Program-made: the position numbers and the translations under genes
Shown: in pieces, positions 25,941-35,406 of the stretch
Layout: each line of letters opens with the position of its first letter
How positions within the stretch are numbered: position 1 is the stretch's first letter
The notes under the pieces: model-generated
What the model was told of the DNA's origin: nothing
Database searches by the model: none
What the model saw: only the letters and a program-made list of their open reading frames with translations
Source of the DNA: an uncultured bacterium
GTDB lineage: Bacteria > Planctomycetota > Phycisphaerae > Phycisphaerales > UBA1924
DNA: 64,000 nucleotides
NCBI GenBank assembly: GCA_903834785.1
Contig: CAILKP010000047.1
Span: forward strand, 62,001 to 126,000
Reading direction: 5' to 3'

Positions 25941-26060
25941 CACTCGCCGCTCCGCCCCGGCACTCGCCGCTCCGCCCCGGCACTCGCCGCTCCGCCCCGG
26001 CACTCGCCGCTCCGCCCCGGCACTCGCCGCTCCGCCCCGGCACTCGCCGCTCCGCCCCGG
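25941..26060. repeat. Six perfect 20-bp tandem repeats between regulator and kinase genes
   Basis: The unit CACTCGCCGCTCCGCCCCGG is repeated six times without a mismatch from 25941 to 26060; a decayed seventh copy follows. The array begins one base after the regulator stop codon. Because 20 is not a multiple of 3, the array has no constant reading frame. Perfect identity suggests recent expansion by slippage or active copy-number change. Confidence 0.97.
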
Positions 26061-26141
26061 CACCCGCCAAACCGCGTCCCCCCGGTTGCACGCCCCCTCT
26101 CCCCTCAGAGGCGACGGTGCGAATGATCACATCGCCCCTCA

Positions 26142-27563
26142 ATGCCCGCCCGCACGCTTGAATCCGTCGTCCTGGCCGTTCTGGCTGTGGCACTCGCCGT
26201 CGCCGGCTCGCTCTACGCGCCCTGGTTCGGCGGTCTGCTCGGCCTGCTGGCGGTGCTGATCCTCGCCATGCTCGCCGTTTCCCGCCAGCGGCGGCTCCAG
26301 TCCGCGGCTGACGACCTCTCCCGCGACATCGAGCGGCTTGCCGATGCCGGCCTCGCCGAGACACCAGCGGCCCGCCCCAACTCGACCGACGAGGTCCCCG
26401 ATGAACTCGACGGCCTCGCCCGGCAGGTTCGGGAACTCCGCCGACACCTGGCCGCCCAGGTCAAGGAGCTGGCCAAGAAGACACGCAACCTTGAGTCTCT
26501 CATCGATGGCATGGATGAGCCCGTGCTCGTGACAGGCGATCAGGAGACCGTCCTGCTCTGCAACCGTGCCGCCGAGGCCATGCTTGATGCTCGCGCCAGT
26601 TCCCTTCTCGGCCGCAGCATCCGCGAGTTGTTCACCACGGCCGACCTGCTGGCGATGCACCGGCGTGCACGCGCTGGCGATCCCCAGCGGGCCCGCGTTC
26701 GACTCACTACCCCCGCTGGTGTCCGGACCTTCCAGACCTCCGCCTCACCACTGCCCGCGGCATGGGGCGAGGGTATTTTCGGTGTCATCATCGTCCTGCG
26801 TGATGTCACGGAACTCGCCCAGGCGATCCAGTTGCAGACCGACTTTGTCGCCAACGCCAGCCATGAACTCCGCACGCCGGTCGCCGCGCTCAAGGCCTCG
26901 ATCGAGACGCTCCAGGACGGTGCCAAAGAACAGCCAGAGCTGCTCGACAAGCTCTTGGGCATCTGCGACAGCAATGTCACGCGGCTCGAGGAGATGGTTC
27001 GCGATCTGCTGGATCTCTCACGCCTGCAGTCCGCGGACATGCCCGTGCGCCTGGGAATCGTCCCCGTCGACGACCTCAAGGCCACGCTTCTGGTCAGCTT
27101 CGAGGTCGTCTGCCAGCGTCGCCGGCTGCAGCTTGACATCACCGTCGACCCTGCTCTCGGCACCATGAGCAGCGACGTCAAGCTCCTCTCGCTGGTCCTG
27201 CGCAACTTGATCGAGAACGCCACCAAGTTCGCCTTCGAGAACACCGTCATCCGCGTCCGCGGCCAGCGCATCGAGGCGCCCGCCGGCCCCATCGCCCGCT
27301 TCACTGTCGCCGACCGTGGTATCGGTATCCCCCTTGACCAGCAGGCCCGCGTCTTCGAACGCTTCTACCAGGTCGATGCGTCTCGAACCGGTCACAAGCC
27401 TCAGGGCCGTGGCAGCGGTCTGGGCCTTGCGATTGTCAAGCAGGCCGTCGATGCCCTCGGGGGCAAGGTCACGATGGATAGCGTCTATGGCGAGGGCACC
27501 ACAGTCGTCGTCGAACTGCCGACAAACGAAGGTTCCGCCCGCCCCCCGACGCCGGTGAGTTAA
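26142..27563 (+). CDS. PhoR-like membrane histidine kinase
   Basis: A 473-residue sensor kinase. Two short hydrophobic helices near residues 8-24 and 28-46 anchor it with almost no periplasmic loop, so it likely senses the membrane or a partner protein. A HAMP-like helical stretch (50-110) is followed by a PAS domain (about 115-225, LIDGMDEPVLVTGDQE). The HisKA helix has the phospho-histidine in NASHELRTPVAALK near 243. The ATPase domain has LRNLIENATKFA near 352, DRGIGIPLDQQARVFERFYQ near 390 and GSGLGLAIVKQ near 425. It follows the response regulator across a 200-base spacer that includes the tandem repeats, so the array could alter the ratio of kinase to regulator. Confidence 0.9.
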   Translation: MPARTLESVVLAVLAVALAVAGSLYAPWFGGLLGLLAVLILAMLAVSRQRRLQSAADDLSRDIERLADAGLAETPAARPNSTDEVPDELDGLARQVRELRRHLAAQVKELAKKTRNLESLIDGMDEPVLVTGDQETVLLCNRAAEAMLDARASSLLGRSIRELFTTADLLAMHRRARAGDPQRARVRLTTPAGVRTFQTSASPLPAAWGEGIFGVIIVLRDVTELAQAIQLQTDFVANASHELRTPVAALKASIETLQDGAKEQPELLDKLLGICDSNVTRLEEMVRDLLDLSRLQSADMPVRLGIVPVDDLKATLLVSFEVVCQRRRLQLDITVDPALGTMSSDVKLLSLVLRNLIENATKFAFENTVIRVRGQRIEAPAGPIARFTVADRGIGIPLDQQARVFERFYQVDASRTGHKPQGRGSGLGLAIVKQAVDALGGKVTMDSVYGEGTTVVVELPTNEGSARPPTPVS

Positions 27564-27569
27564 TCCAAA

Positions 27570-28550
27570 TCAGCTGCCCGCCGCACCCGACTCGCACCGC
27601 AGCACCCGTACCTGATTCCGGACCACATTGATCCGCACTTCACAAAGCGGCTTGGTCATCGTGCCGGTCCGCGGCAGCATGTCCCCATCGGCCTGCAGTG
27701 TCAGCCCGGCAGGATCGTCCGTGCTCACTCGCACGTTGCTCCCGCGAAGCCGCCTGGCACCGGGCATGTGCCCCGCGCCCTGGCGGGTAACTTCCGTGAC
27801 GAGTTCCAGGCTCTGGCCCAGCCCCTGCCGCGGAACGAACAGAACGTCCAAGAGCCCGTCATCAGACTTTGCCTGCCCGCACGGGTTGAGGCCCAACGCA
27901 TAGTCCGCCATATTCGCCACCATCAGCCATCCCGCTTCATCCTCGGCCAGCAGGCTTCCGTCGACCTCCACCTTCAGCCGGGGAAGTCTCATCGCAGACA
28001 GCCCGCCGAGCACCGGTACGACGTACGCCAGATGCCCGGGCAAGCCGCGAGCGGCGCTATCCAGCCTCCGGACAACGATCGAGTCCGGCCCTGAACTCAG
28101 CATGATGCACGCCAGTTCACGCCTCAGCCCGCCGGCAGCGTCCGAGAGATCCAGTTCCATCAGGTCAAGCCGGTGACTTCTCTCAAGATCACCGCGTCGT
28201 GCCACTGCCACTGCAACTGCCCGTGCAAGTTCGTCCGGTCCTCGCGGCAGTCCAAAGCCCCGGGCGAACAGGTTCTCGTTGCCCGCCCCCAAGTGTGCCA
28301 GCACCACGTTGGGCTGTCGTGCCCAGGTAAGCAGCCGCCGCACCGTCCCGTCGCCGCCGACCGCGATCAGCATGCACCGCCCGGCACCAAGGTTTGTCAG
28401 ATCGTCCAGCCGCTGATCCCCATCGGCCGCCGCGACATCCACCGGGGTCGCTGTGATGCCATGTTCGTGCAGCGAGCACGCTAGACTGCTCGCCAGCAAC
28501 CTGGCCCGTCCAAGGCCCGACTTCGAGTTAAACGCAAGCACGGTGCGCAC
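27570..28550 (-). CDS. Diacylglycerol/sphingosine-kinase family protein
   Basis: A 326-residue lipid-kinase-fold protein. The catalytic domain starts MRTVLAFNSKSGLGRAR and contains the nucleotide-binding motif AVGGDGTVRRLL near residue 63, then LAHLGAGNENLFARGFGLP where family members usually have P-x-GT-x-N-D-x-A-R. Here AGNENLFAR keeps the asparagine and arginine but changes neighbours. The C-terminal beta-sandwich has VANMADYALGLNPCGQAKSDDGLLDVLFV near 225-255 (quoted in two parts: VANMADYALGLNPC and AKSDDGLLDVLF), typical of the family. Substrate could be diacylglycerol or another lipid. It converges on the kinase gene with a 6-base gap. Confidence 0.85.
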   Translation of the reverse strand: MRTVLAFNSKSGLGRARLLASSLACSLHEHGITATPVDVAAADGDQRLDDLTNLGAGRCMLIAVGGDGTVRRLLTWARQPNVVLAHLGAGNENLFARGFGLPRGPDELARAVAVAVARRGDLERSHRLDLMELDLSDAAGGLRRELACIMLSSGPDSIVVRRLDSAARGLPGHLAYVVPVLGGLSAMRLPRLKVEVDGSLLAEDEAGWLMVANMADYALGLNPCGQAKSDDGLLDVLFVPRQGLGQSLELVTEVTRQGAGHMPGARRLRGSNVRVSTDDPAGLTLQADGDMLPRTGTMTKPLCEVRINVVRNQVRVLRCESGAAGS

Positions 28551-28724
28551 GGGCCGAGGGTAAACACCCCCCCCGCCCGCCGTCGTGCGTCGGCGTCAAC
28601 ATTTCCATCCCCGGCTCGTCAGGCCACGGACACCGGTGCCGTTTCAACCGCCCGCGCCCATCGGCCTTTCCGCTGGCAGGCTGATTGCATGGGTTCAGCC
28701 AACCCCAATCGCGGAGCGATGACC

Positions 28725-29036
28725 ATGCAGATCTCACGCACTTCTCAGGCAACCATTGCGCACGACGTCGGCTCAGCCGCTCGCCCTGCGCAGAATCCAG
28801 CACCCGGCGTCCACCAGGCTGCCGCCGCGGCATACGGCGCCTCGGCACAGCGGACCCCGGCTGCCCCCGACACCGTCTCCGTCCCCGCCATCCCCGATCC
28901 CGCGCTGGAGTCGCCCTCCATGCAAGCCGCCCTCAAGGCAGCTGAGGAGGTTCGCGACTCCCTGCTTGCGCAGGGGATCACGCCGACCATGTCCGCGATC
29001 GATGCGGCCAAGCTGATGGCGCTGCTGTCGGACTGA
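28725..29036 (+). CDS. Small hypothetical protein
   Basis: A product of about 103 residues with no recognised domain. The N-terminal two thirds is Ala/Pro-rich and probably flexible. The last 40 residues form a likely helix pair (SMQAALKAAEEVRDSLLAQG and MSAIDAAKLMALLSD). I chose the ATG at 28725 because a GGAG lies 8 bases upstream; ATG at 28719 and 28689 are alternatives. It stands alone between divergent and convergent neighbours. The alanine-rich helix with a spaced linker might be a small regulator or adaptor; nothing shows which. Confidence 0.55.
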   Translation: MQISRTSQATIAHDVGSAARPAQNPAPGVHQAAAAAYGASAQRTPAAPDTVSVPAIPDPALESPSMQAALKAAEEVRDSLLAQGITPTMSAIDAAKLMALLSD

Positions 29037-29107
29037 GCCGGAACCGGTTGCCCCCTCCCCCCTTGCCCCCCCGAACTTCCGTCCGCCAACCCTCACCCGC
29101 TGAAACA

Positions 29108-29142
29108 AAGCGGGCGGCAACGCTCACGCGATGCCGCCCGAT
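29108..29142 (-). terminator. Likely terminator of the lamin-tail gene
   Basis: A 9-bp stem (CGGGCGGCA at 29111-29119 with TGCCGCCCG at 29132-29140), followed on the minus strand by CTTTGTTTC. It lies 50 bases past the stop of the large secreted protein and may also serve the plus-strand gene before it. Confidence 0.7.
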
Positions 29143-29189
29143 TCTGTTGCGCTCCGGCCGGGGCCGGAATGTCACCCCTCCCAAATCAG

Positions 29190-32045
29190 TTAGCAGCCAG
29201 CGCCAAACGCGTTAATGAACGCGATGAAGTCGCTGCCGTCGATGGTGCCGTCGGGCTGATCGCCGTTGGTGCCGCCACCAGCGACGTCGGCCAGGGGGTC
29301 CACGGTCGCATCGCCGATGCTGAAGCTGTTGATGAACGCGATGAAGTCGCTTCCGTCAACAGTGCCGTCGGGCGAGTTGCCGGTGGCGCCGCCGCCAGCG
29401 ATATCAGCCAGGCACTGCGGGCCGCCCGGGCAGGGGGCCGCGGGCGTGGAGCCGTTGCGGGGAGTGGCGTTCAGGCCGGCCGCCAGCAGAACCTCAAAGT
29501 CGATGGCGTTCTGGTTGGTGTCCTGGCAGCCGCCTTCCTTGCGGGCTGCGTACAGGATGTCCGAGAGCGTCGCCGTCGGGCCGACGCCTTCGAACGAGGG
29601 CGTCGCCGAGCCGTATCCGACCAGGTCAACCACATCGCTGCGGCTCAGGTCGTTACCGACAAGCGTGGTGCTGGCCACCAGAACCACGCGGCCGAAGCTG
29701 CTCTCAATGCCGAACAGCGTCGCGGGCACATAGTCTGCCGCCGGCAGCGGGATGCCCGTCGCCGAGACCTGATTCGTCACGATGAGACGGTACTCGCCGG
29801 GGTTGATCACGCCCGAAAGGAAGCAGATGCGGTTGTTGAACCCGTCCGCATCGGTGATGCGGGCCGACTGCAGGCTCCATCCGGTCAGGTTGACCGGAGC
29901 GTTCGAGCGATTGAAGATCTCCGCGAAGTCACCCGTGAAGCCTGATCCGGCGTTGCCGCCGCCGCCGAACACGCGGCTGATGACAACCGGCGCGTTCGAG
30001 TTGAAGCAGTTGCCGATGGAAATCGGCAGCGTGCTGGTATCGCTGCGACCCTGCGCATCAGACGCGGTGAAGGCGACCGTGCGGTTGGCCTGAGCCGTAG
30101 TCACCGGAACGGTGTACGTGGCCGAGTAAATGCCGTCGCCGGCAAACGCATCGCCGTTGCTGCCGTTATCCAGCAGCTGCACCGTCGCCGGGGAACCGAC
30201 GATGCTGCTCACATCGACCGCGACGGTGATCCCGGTGCTGCCCGCCCCGGGCACGACGCGGCTGAAGAACGTCACGTCCGCGCCCGAGCACACCGCTGAG
30301 AGCGACGCCGACGGATACGCCGCGAGGAACCCGCCATCGGCGCGGTTCCGCGGGTTCACCGCACCGGAGACGAAGTCGTTGAAGTTCTGGTTGCTGTCCT
30401 GCACGCCGTCAAGCTTGCGCAGCAGCGCGGAGGTAAGAACGGGCGAGGCCGTCGCCGCCGGGCCGTTGCCCTCAAAGCTGATCGCCCCGCTGCCGTATCC
30501 GACGAAGTCCTCGATGCTCGCATCGTTGTAGTTGGTGCCCAGCAGCGTGGTCGAACGCACCAGCGCCACGCGGCCGCCGGTGTTGCCCATACCACCGAAG
30601 TTCGGCAGCTGCGCAAAGTCCGGCTCCGGCAGCGGATTGAATCCCGGCACCGGATCGCTCATACGCACGAGCATGCGCTGTCCCGGTCGGATGCTGCCAC
30701 GCAGCGGAACGCGGTCGCCCGTGTCGGCGAAGCCCGCAGCCGAGCCCTGACTGGCGTACTGGACCGACCAGCCTTCAAGGCTGACAGCCGTCGCCGAGCG
30801 GTTGTACAGCTCAACGTAGTCTGCATCGAACGGCGCAAAGCCGCCGGTGAACAGATCGACGTTGCCGCCGGAGCTGAAGATCTGGCTGATCACCACGCGC
30901 GAGTTCGAGTTCGCTGCGCAGTTACCCACCGTAACCGGGATGGTTGTCGTCCCCGAGCGACCCTGCGCGTCTGAGATCGTCGCCGTGATCGTCGCAGGAC
31001 CCAGCGTTTGCCCGTCCGGAATCGCGGCGACATATGTATAGACACCGTCGCCGGCGAACAGATCGCCGTTCGTCCCGTCATCGCGGAACGCCTGGGTGGA
31101 GTTCAGCCCCAGAGCCGACAGATCGGCCGCCACGGTGATGCCTGTGCTTACCGGGCCTGCGCCACCCTGCGCCGTGACGGTGAAGGTCAGCGGACCGCCG
31201 CTGGAGCAGACCGCCGGAGGGTTGACCTCGCCCGTCCCGGCCGGACCGACCGATCGCAGGGCGTCGCCGCGGAATGTGACCATATCGAACCGCCAGTTGC
31301 CTGATGCGTTGTTGTAACGGCCGCCCGAGGCACCGCCATACGCCAGCGGGCTCAGCGTCGAGTCGTAGACCGAGACCATCCGAACCCGGAAGTTCGGGTT
31401 GTCGTTGACCGCAGGGATGCCCGTGAAGTCAATAGACAAACCGTTGGTCCATGCGTTCGGAACCGCGGTTAACACCTGCACGGTGCCCGTCGGTGTCGTC
31501 GTTGCGATGTTGTTCCACGTCGCGCCCGCATTGGTGGAGTACTGCACCTGCATGTTCCTGACGCTCTGGTTGGTGTTGAACCAGTCAAAGGTCAGCACAA
31601 CGTTGGCGAAGTTCTGGGTGCTTACTTCAAACTGGGCGCCCTGGGTGTACTGCGGGGCCGCCAAGGCGTAGCCCACGCCAGCGCCCGCCAGAGTGCCGTC
31701 AAAGCCGCCACGCACGCGCCAGAACTTCGAGTTCGTCGGGTCCGAACTGCCCGTGTTGCTGCTCGTGACATCGCACGTCGTAAACGAGCCCACGATGTTC
31801 CGCGGCGGGGTGGAGCCCGGCACCGTCGCCGAGTAGGCGTAGTTGTTGGTCATGCCCAGCGGCACCGCCGCACCGCGGCCGGTCGAGGGAGCCGGGTTGT
31901 TGACGATCTGCCCGGTGGCAAGGTTGTTGAATGTCCACTGGGTGAACACAACCGGCTGGGCAGCGGCCATCCCGGCCAGACAAACCAAGGCGACGGCGGC
32001 GGCAGCCGCCTGGAACGGAACAGTCACGGAGCGTGGGCGCATCAT
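29190..32045 (-). CDS. Large secreted protein with two lamin-tail domains and dockerin-like C-terminus
   Basis: A 951-residue exported protein. A signal peptide ends near AAAQ-P at residue 30. The first 380 residues are beta-rich and include repeated Ig-like segments. Lamin-tail domains lie near 380-560 (VVISQIFSSGG, ADYVELYNRS, VSLEGWSV) and near 682-860 (VVISRVFGGGG, FAEIFNRS, VNLTGWSLQ). The last 75 residues carry two EF-hand-like repeats, PDGTVDGSDFIAFINSF and PDGTIDGSDFIAFINAF, and end AGC. This C-terminus is common in planctomycete exported proteins and probably serves cell-surface attachment or sorting. A Shine-Dalgarno AAGGA lies about 9 bases upstream. A paralogue is at 60918, and a prepilin gene lies directly upstream on the same strand. 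Confidence 0.88.
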   Translation of the reverse strand: MMRPRSVTVPFQAAAAAVALVCLAGMAAAQPVVFTQWTFNNLATGQIVNNPAPSTGRGAAVPLGMTNNYAYSATVPGSTPPRNIVGSFTTCDVTSSNTGSSDPTNSKFWRVRGGFDGTLAGAGVGYALAAPQYTQGAQFEVSTQNFANVVLTFDWFNTNQSVRNMQVQYSTNAGATWNNIATTTPTGTVQVLTAVPNAWTNGLSIDFTGIPAVNDNPNFRVRMVSVYDSTLSPLAYGGASGGRYNNASGNWRFDMVTFRGDALRSVGPAGTGEVNPPAVCSSGGPLTFTVTAQGGAGPVSTGITVAADLSALGLNSTQAFRDDGTNGDLFAGDGVYTYVAAIPDGQTLGPATITATISDAQGRSGTTTIPVTVGNCAANSNSRVVISQIFSSGGNVDLFTGGFAPFDADYVELYNRSATAVSLEGWSVQYASQGSAAGFADTGDRVPLRGSIRPGQRMLVRMSDPVPGFNPLPEPDFAQLPNFGGMGNTGGRVALVRSTTLLGTNYNDASIEDFVGYGSGAISFEGNGPAATASPVLTSALLRKLDGVQDSNQNFNDFVSGAVNPRNRADGGFLAAYPSASLSAVCSGADVTFFSRVVPGAGSTGITVAVDVSSIVGSPATVQLLDNGSNGDAFAGDGIYSATYTVPVTTAQANRTVAFTASDAQGRSDTSTLPISIGNCFNSNAPVVISRVFGGGGNAGSGFTGDFAEIFNRSNAPVNLTGWSLQSARITDADGFNNRICFLSGVINPGEYRLIVTNQVSATGIPLPAADYVPATLFGIESSFGRVVLVASTTLVGNDLSRSDVVDLVGYGSATPSFEGVGPTATLSDILYAARKEGGCQDTNQNAIDFEVLLAAGLNATPRNGSTPAAPCPGGPQCLADIAGGGATGNSPDGTVDGSDFIAFINSFSIGDATVDPLADVAGGGTNGDQPDGTIDGSDFIAFINAFGAGC

Positions 32046-32175
32046 CTCTCATTCCTTCTGCAAAAGGGGTGTCAGGTCATCAGGTGTTTCAACCAAGAGC
32101 CCGTCTCCTCGCGTAGCGAGACCACGGACCCGTCTGTTTCAGGGCTGCGACCTTCCGGCCGCGATTTGGCGATGT

Positions 32176-33156
32176 TCAGAAGTCCAGACCGTTCTTGCCC
32201 AGCCAGCCGCCGAAGACCTTCGGTTCAAGCTCGTCGTACTTGATCGTGTTCACACCGTTGATCAGCCCGGCGGTATAACCGAACTGGCCGTCACCCCTGG
32301 TGTCCCTGAACAGCTCGACGTGCCCGTCAGCAAACGCGATGTTGCCGTACTCGGCGTTCCCGCCCAGCGAGTTGGTTTGCCGGCTGCGCCCGTGCGACGG
32401 GCCGAAGTCCGTGTAGTTCTGCCGTCCCCAGACCGATCCGAAGGGGGCGATCACTCCCTGCACCGGCCCATCGGTCACGGACTTGGCGCCAACCACCCGC
32501 GCCCCGTCTGGCATCACAACAAGGTCCGGATTGGCCGAAACGTCCGAGGTAGCGTCACCGAACAGCGGAATCTTGGCCGTCGAGGCACTGCCGGTGATCC
32601 GTGACTCCCGCAGTGGTCCTTCGACAAAGTTGCGGTTCTTCGGGTCGGGGGCCCGGGTTGGATAGATCGACACCATGCCGGTGTAGGCCATGTACCAGGA
32701 CTGGCAGTAGTTCGTGTTGAGCCCGCGTGCAATCAGGGCTGCCAGCTCCTGCTCGGTGTAGGTCCCGTACACCGATGCGCTCCCGCCCACGCCAACCCGG
32801 CCCGGGGCCAGATTCTGGTTCGACCGCGACTGGCTGCTCCCGCACAGGAGGTTGCCGGGGATGGAATAGCCGCCATTGAGGTGGTCGGCAACCCATCCCA
32901 CCTGATCGATCGCGCCGTACCCGCTGATCCGCCGGTTGTCCATCGGGCCGGAACTGAAGTACCCCTTCTGGTCGTTGGCGTAGGCCATACTGCCGATGGC
33001 CAGTTGCCGCAGGCCCGACCCGCAGGCCTGGGTCCGCGCACTCTCACGGGCAGAGGACAATGAGGGCAGCAGGATGCCCACCAGCAGTGCGATGATCGCG
33101 ATGACGACCAGGAGTTCGATGAGGGTAAACGCCGAGCTGTGATTGTTAAGACGCAC
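32176..33156 (-). CDS. Type II/IV pseudopilin-like prepilin with planctomycete processing tail
   Basis: A prepilin of about 326 residues. After a short leader comes the cleavage site and hydrophobic stalk [20 protein letters not shown], where Ala rather than Gly precedes the Phe. The conserved Glu at +5 is present. Next come [21 protein letters not shown] and a large globular part. Near the end [15 protein letters not shown] matches the H-x9-DG tail described in planctomycete prepilins. The start is uncertain: GTG at 33156 gives a 9-residue leader; ATG at 33225 would add 23. It precedes the lamin-tail gene by about 130 bases on the same strand, so both could be expressed together. Its secretion system genes are elsewhere. 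Confidence 0.87.
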   Translation of the reverse strand: MRLNNHSSAFTLIELLVVIAIIALLVGILLPSLSSARESARTQACGSGLRQLAIGSMAYANDQKGYFSSGPMDNRRISGYGAIDQVGWVADHLNGGYSIPGNLLCGSSQSRSNQNLAPGRVGVGGSASVYGTYTEQELAALIARGLNTNYCQSWYMAYTGMVSIYPTRAPDPKNRNFVEGPLRESRITGSASTAKIPLFGDATSDVSANPDLVVMPDGARVVGAKSVTDGPVQGVIAPFGSVWGRQNYTDFGPSHGRSRQTNSLGGNAEYGNIAFADGHVELFRDTRGDGQFGYTAGLINGVNTIKYDELEPKVFGGWLGKNGLDF

Positions 33157-33393
33157 AAAAAACAATACCGGCGGGAGCCTCTGTTTGAAAGTAAAGGTGT
33201 GGTAAAGGTTGTGTGAAGCCGCCACGACAAACTGGTCATCTAGTGCGCAATGGCACTATTGGTGTCGCTAAACGACAGGGCGGGCACCCGTCGCAATGCA
33301 TCAAGATTCTGTAAGCGTTGATAAAGAAGCTTTCTGGAAATCGTCTCCTTGCATAGCCGATGCGGCCCCGCCGAAGACCCGTACCATCTCCAC

Positions 33394-34542
33394 ATGCCCC
33401 GCGCGACCATCAAGTCGAAGCAGACTCGCTCTGCCGCCCGCTCCGGTTCATCTGCCGCGGCGGCAATCGGATCCTCGCCCTCCAGCCAGGCGCCCTCCGC
33501 CCCGTCATACCCCAACACCGGCCTCTACGCCGAGCTTCATCTACATCTCGGCGGCGCGATCCTGCCCAACATCCTCTACCACCACATGCAGCGCGATCAG
33601 CACGCGCTGCTCAAACGCTTCCCCACCTTCGATCGCTTCGAGCGGTTCTTCACCCGCCGTCGTACAGATCTGGCTGACTACCTCAAAATGCACAAGCTCG
33701 TCGAGTCGCTCCAACGGCCCGCCGAGGAGCATCTGTTCTACTACGTCACCCGGCTCGTCCGAGGTGCGTACCTGTTTGACAACCTGGCGTACATGGAGCT
33801 CCGCCACACGCCGTACAACCGGACCGACCCGGATCTCGATCAGCCCCGCCGCATCGATCAGATGCGCAGCATCGTCGAGCTGATCGCCGCCGCGGCCATG
33901 TCGCAGACGCGTTACCCGCTGGTGCTGCGGCAGATTCTCTGCATGCACACCGAGCTCCCCTTCGAAGTTAACCAGGCCATCGTCCGCCTCGCCGCGGCAC
34001 CGGAGCTCCGAAACTTCATCTGCGCAGTCGACCTAGCCGGTCCGAATCACCTGTACCGCTCCCGCATCGATCAGTGGGTCCGCCTCTTCCGCCTCGCCCG
34101 CTCGCTCGGCCTCCGTACCACCGCCCACCTCTACGAGACCGAGACCGGCTGTGAGCCCAAGCTGCTGCCATATCTCGACCGCATCGGCCACGGCGTGCAG
34201 ATCCCGCTTCGCCACCGAAAGCTGCTTGCCTCCGTCGCCCGCCGCGGGCAGTGCCTTGAGCTCTGCCCGACGACCTACCTCCGCACCGGCACGCTCAAGG
34301 ACTACACCGACCTCCGCGATGTCTTCAAGGCCTGCGATGATGCCGGTGTGGATGTGTCCATCTGCACTGACAACGCCGGCCTGCACAACATGCGACTGCC
34401 CGCGGAGATGGAAAACCTCCTGGTCCGCGACGTCATCAACGTCGATCAACTCGCCCGCTACCTCAAGGCCAGCTTCAAGCACGCCTTTGCCTGGAGCGGG
34501 CCAATGCCCGAGCCCCTGCGGCGGCTGACGCTTCCTTCCTGA
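33394..34542 (+). CDS. Adenosine-deaminase-like enzyme with changed substrate residues
   Basis: A 382-residue amidohydrolase of the adenosine deaminase family. The metal ligands are kept: ELHLHLGGA near 51, HLYETETG near 234 (the HxxE of the HAGE site), RIGHGV near 253 and VSICTDNAGLHN near 322. Two family residues differ: the Asp of HxHLDGA, which contacts the ribose, is Gly here, and the second Asp of TDD, which contacts the purine ring, is Asn. This suggests a deaminase acting on something other than plain adenosine. The first 45 residues are a Ser/Ala-rich lead. It stands alone, divergent from the prepilin and convergent with an AlkC-like gene. Confidence 0.82.
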   Translation: MPRATIKSKQTRSAARSGSSAAAAIGSSPSSQAPSAPSYPNTGLYAELHLHLGGAILPNILYHHMQRDQHALLKRFPTFDRFERFFTRRRTDLADYLKMHKLVESLQRPAEEHLFYYVTRLVRGAYLFDNLAYMELRHTPYNRTDPDLDQPRRIDQMRSIVELIAAAAMSQTRYPLVLRQILCMHTELPFEVNQAIVRLAAAPELRNFICAVDLAGPNHLYRSRIDQWVRLFRLARSLGLRTTAHLYETETGCEPKLLPYLDRIGHGVQIPLRHRKLLASVARRGQCLELCPTTYLRTGTLKDYTDLRDVFKACDDAGVDVSICTDNAGLHNMRLPAEMENLLVRDVINVDQLARYLKASFKHAFAWSGPMPEPLRRLTLPS

Positions 34543-34605
34543 CAGCTTCCACGACCCGCAGCGGTGTTGCTGACGCCGTGCGTTATCGACACAGTGCTCC
34601 TCGGT

Positions 34606-35406
34606 TTACCCTTGGGCGAGCGTCCGCAGACCGCGTTTGATGATTGCCTCCGTCGCCTGTCTGCTCGCAGCATCCCCGGCCCGCTTCCGCCAGTCCGCCA
34701 CCACGCGTTTCACCCACGCCGGGTTGTCCTTTGAGGCGTCGTTGAGCCAGTTGCCCACCGAGAGTTGCACATACTTCTCAGGATCCGCCCGCAATGGCTC
34801 CAGCAGCCGCAGGCCCAGTTGCGGGTCCTTGACCAGCGTTACAAGCCGCTTGCACCACACGCCTCGAGGCCGGGTGATCTCACTGGCAAACCGCCGCAGG
34901 CCGGTCGATGGTTCCCGTGTCCACGGTTCCAGAAGCTCAAGTGCTTGCTCTAACTCCGCATCCACCCGTGGCCGCAGCCCCAGCCACGCCCACTCGCGCA
35001 CGCCGAAGTGGTGGTGCTCGGCCAGTGGCCGAATCGCCGCGAGCCGTTCTTCCAGCGTCACGCCCGCGGCAGCCCCGGCCTTGTCCCCATCCATGCCCCA
35101 GGCCATCGCCACATACCCAAGCACCGTGTCCGAGGGTGAGGCCATCAGCTCCGCCAGCAGCGGGGGGCCGCCATACTCCAGAATTAACTCCGCCCCGCCC
35201 CGCATCTTCGGAAGGATGCCCAACAGTGCATCGACCTCGTCCCGCCGTTTCTTCGGGGCTCTCGGGCACACGACCCCCAGCAGCACCGAGTGCCGGACCA
35301 CCAGCGACTCGCTGAGCGTCCGCGCCGCGACCTCTCCGCGTGAGAGCCGTGCGACCAGTTCAGCGGGTACATCTGCCCTTCGGCTGTGGCCCTTGCCTTC
35401 AGCCAT
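34606..35406 (-). CDS. DNA alkylation repair protein (AlkC/AlkD-like)
   Basis: A 266-residue all-helical HEAT-repeat protein. The C-terminal signature around YVQLSVGNWLNDASKDNPAWV near 220-240 matches AlkC/AlkD-type DNA glycosylases, which remove 3-methyl or 7-methyl purines by capturing the damaged base. The middle has HFGVREWAWLGLRPRV and RRFASEITRPRGVW, also family-like. The start at 35406 lies inside the last codons of the upstream methyltransferase gene (8-base overlap), so translation is likely coupled. Linking a DNA-repair protein with an rRNA methyltransferase is unusual but may only reflect a shared housekeeping operon. Confidence 0.78.
   Translation of the reverse strand: MAEGKGHSRRADVPAELVARLSRGEVAARTLSESLVVRHSVLLGVVCPRAPKKRRDEVDALLGILPKMRGGAELILEYGGPPLLAELMASPSDTVLGYVAMAWGMDGDKAGAAAGVTLEERLAAIRPLAEHHHFGVREWAWLGLRPRVDAELEQALELLEPWTREPSTGLRRFASEITRPRGVWCKRLVTLVKDPQLGLRLLEPLRADPEKYVQLSVGNWLNDASKDNPAWVKRVVADWRKRAGDAASRQATEAIIKRGLRTLAQG

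Noticed and set aside
28561-28580. Run of cytosines between the lipid-kinase gene and the small protein
   Set aside because: A short homopolymer outside any gene with no sign of phase variation.
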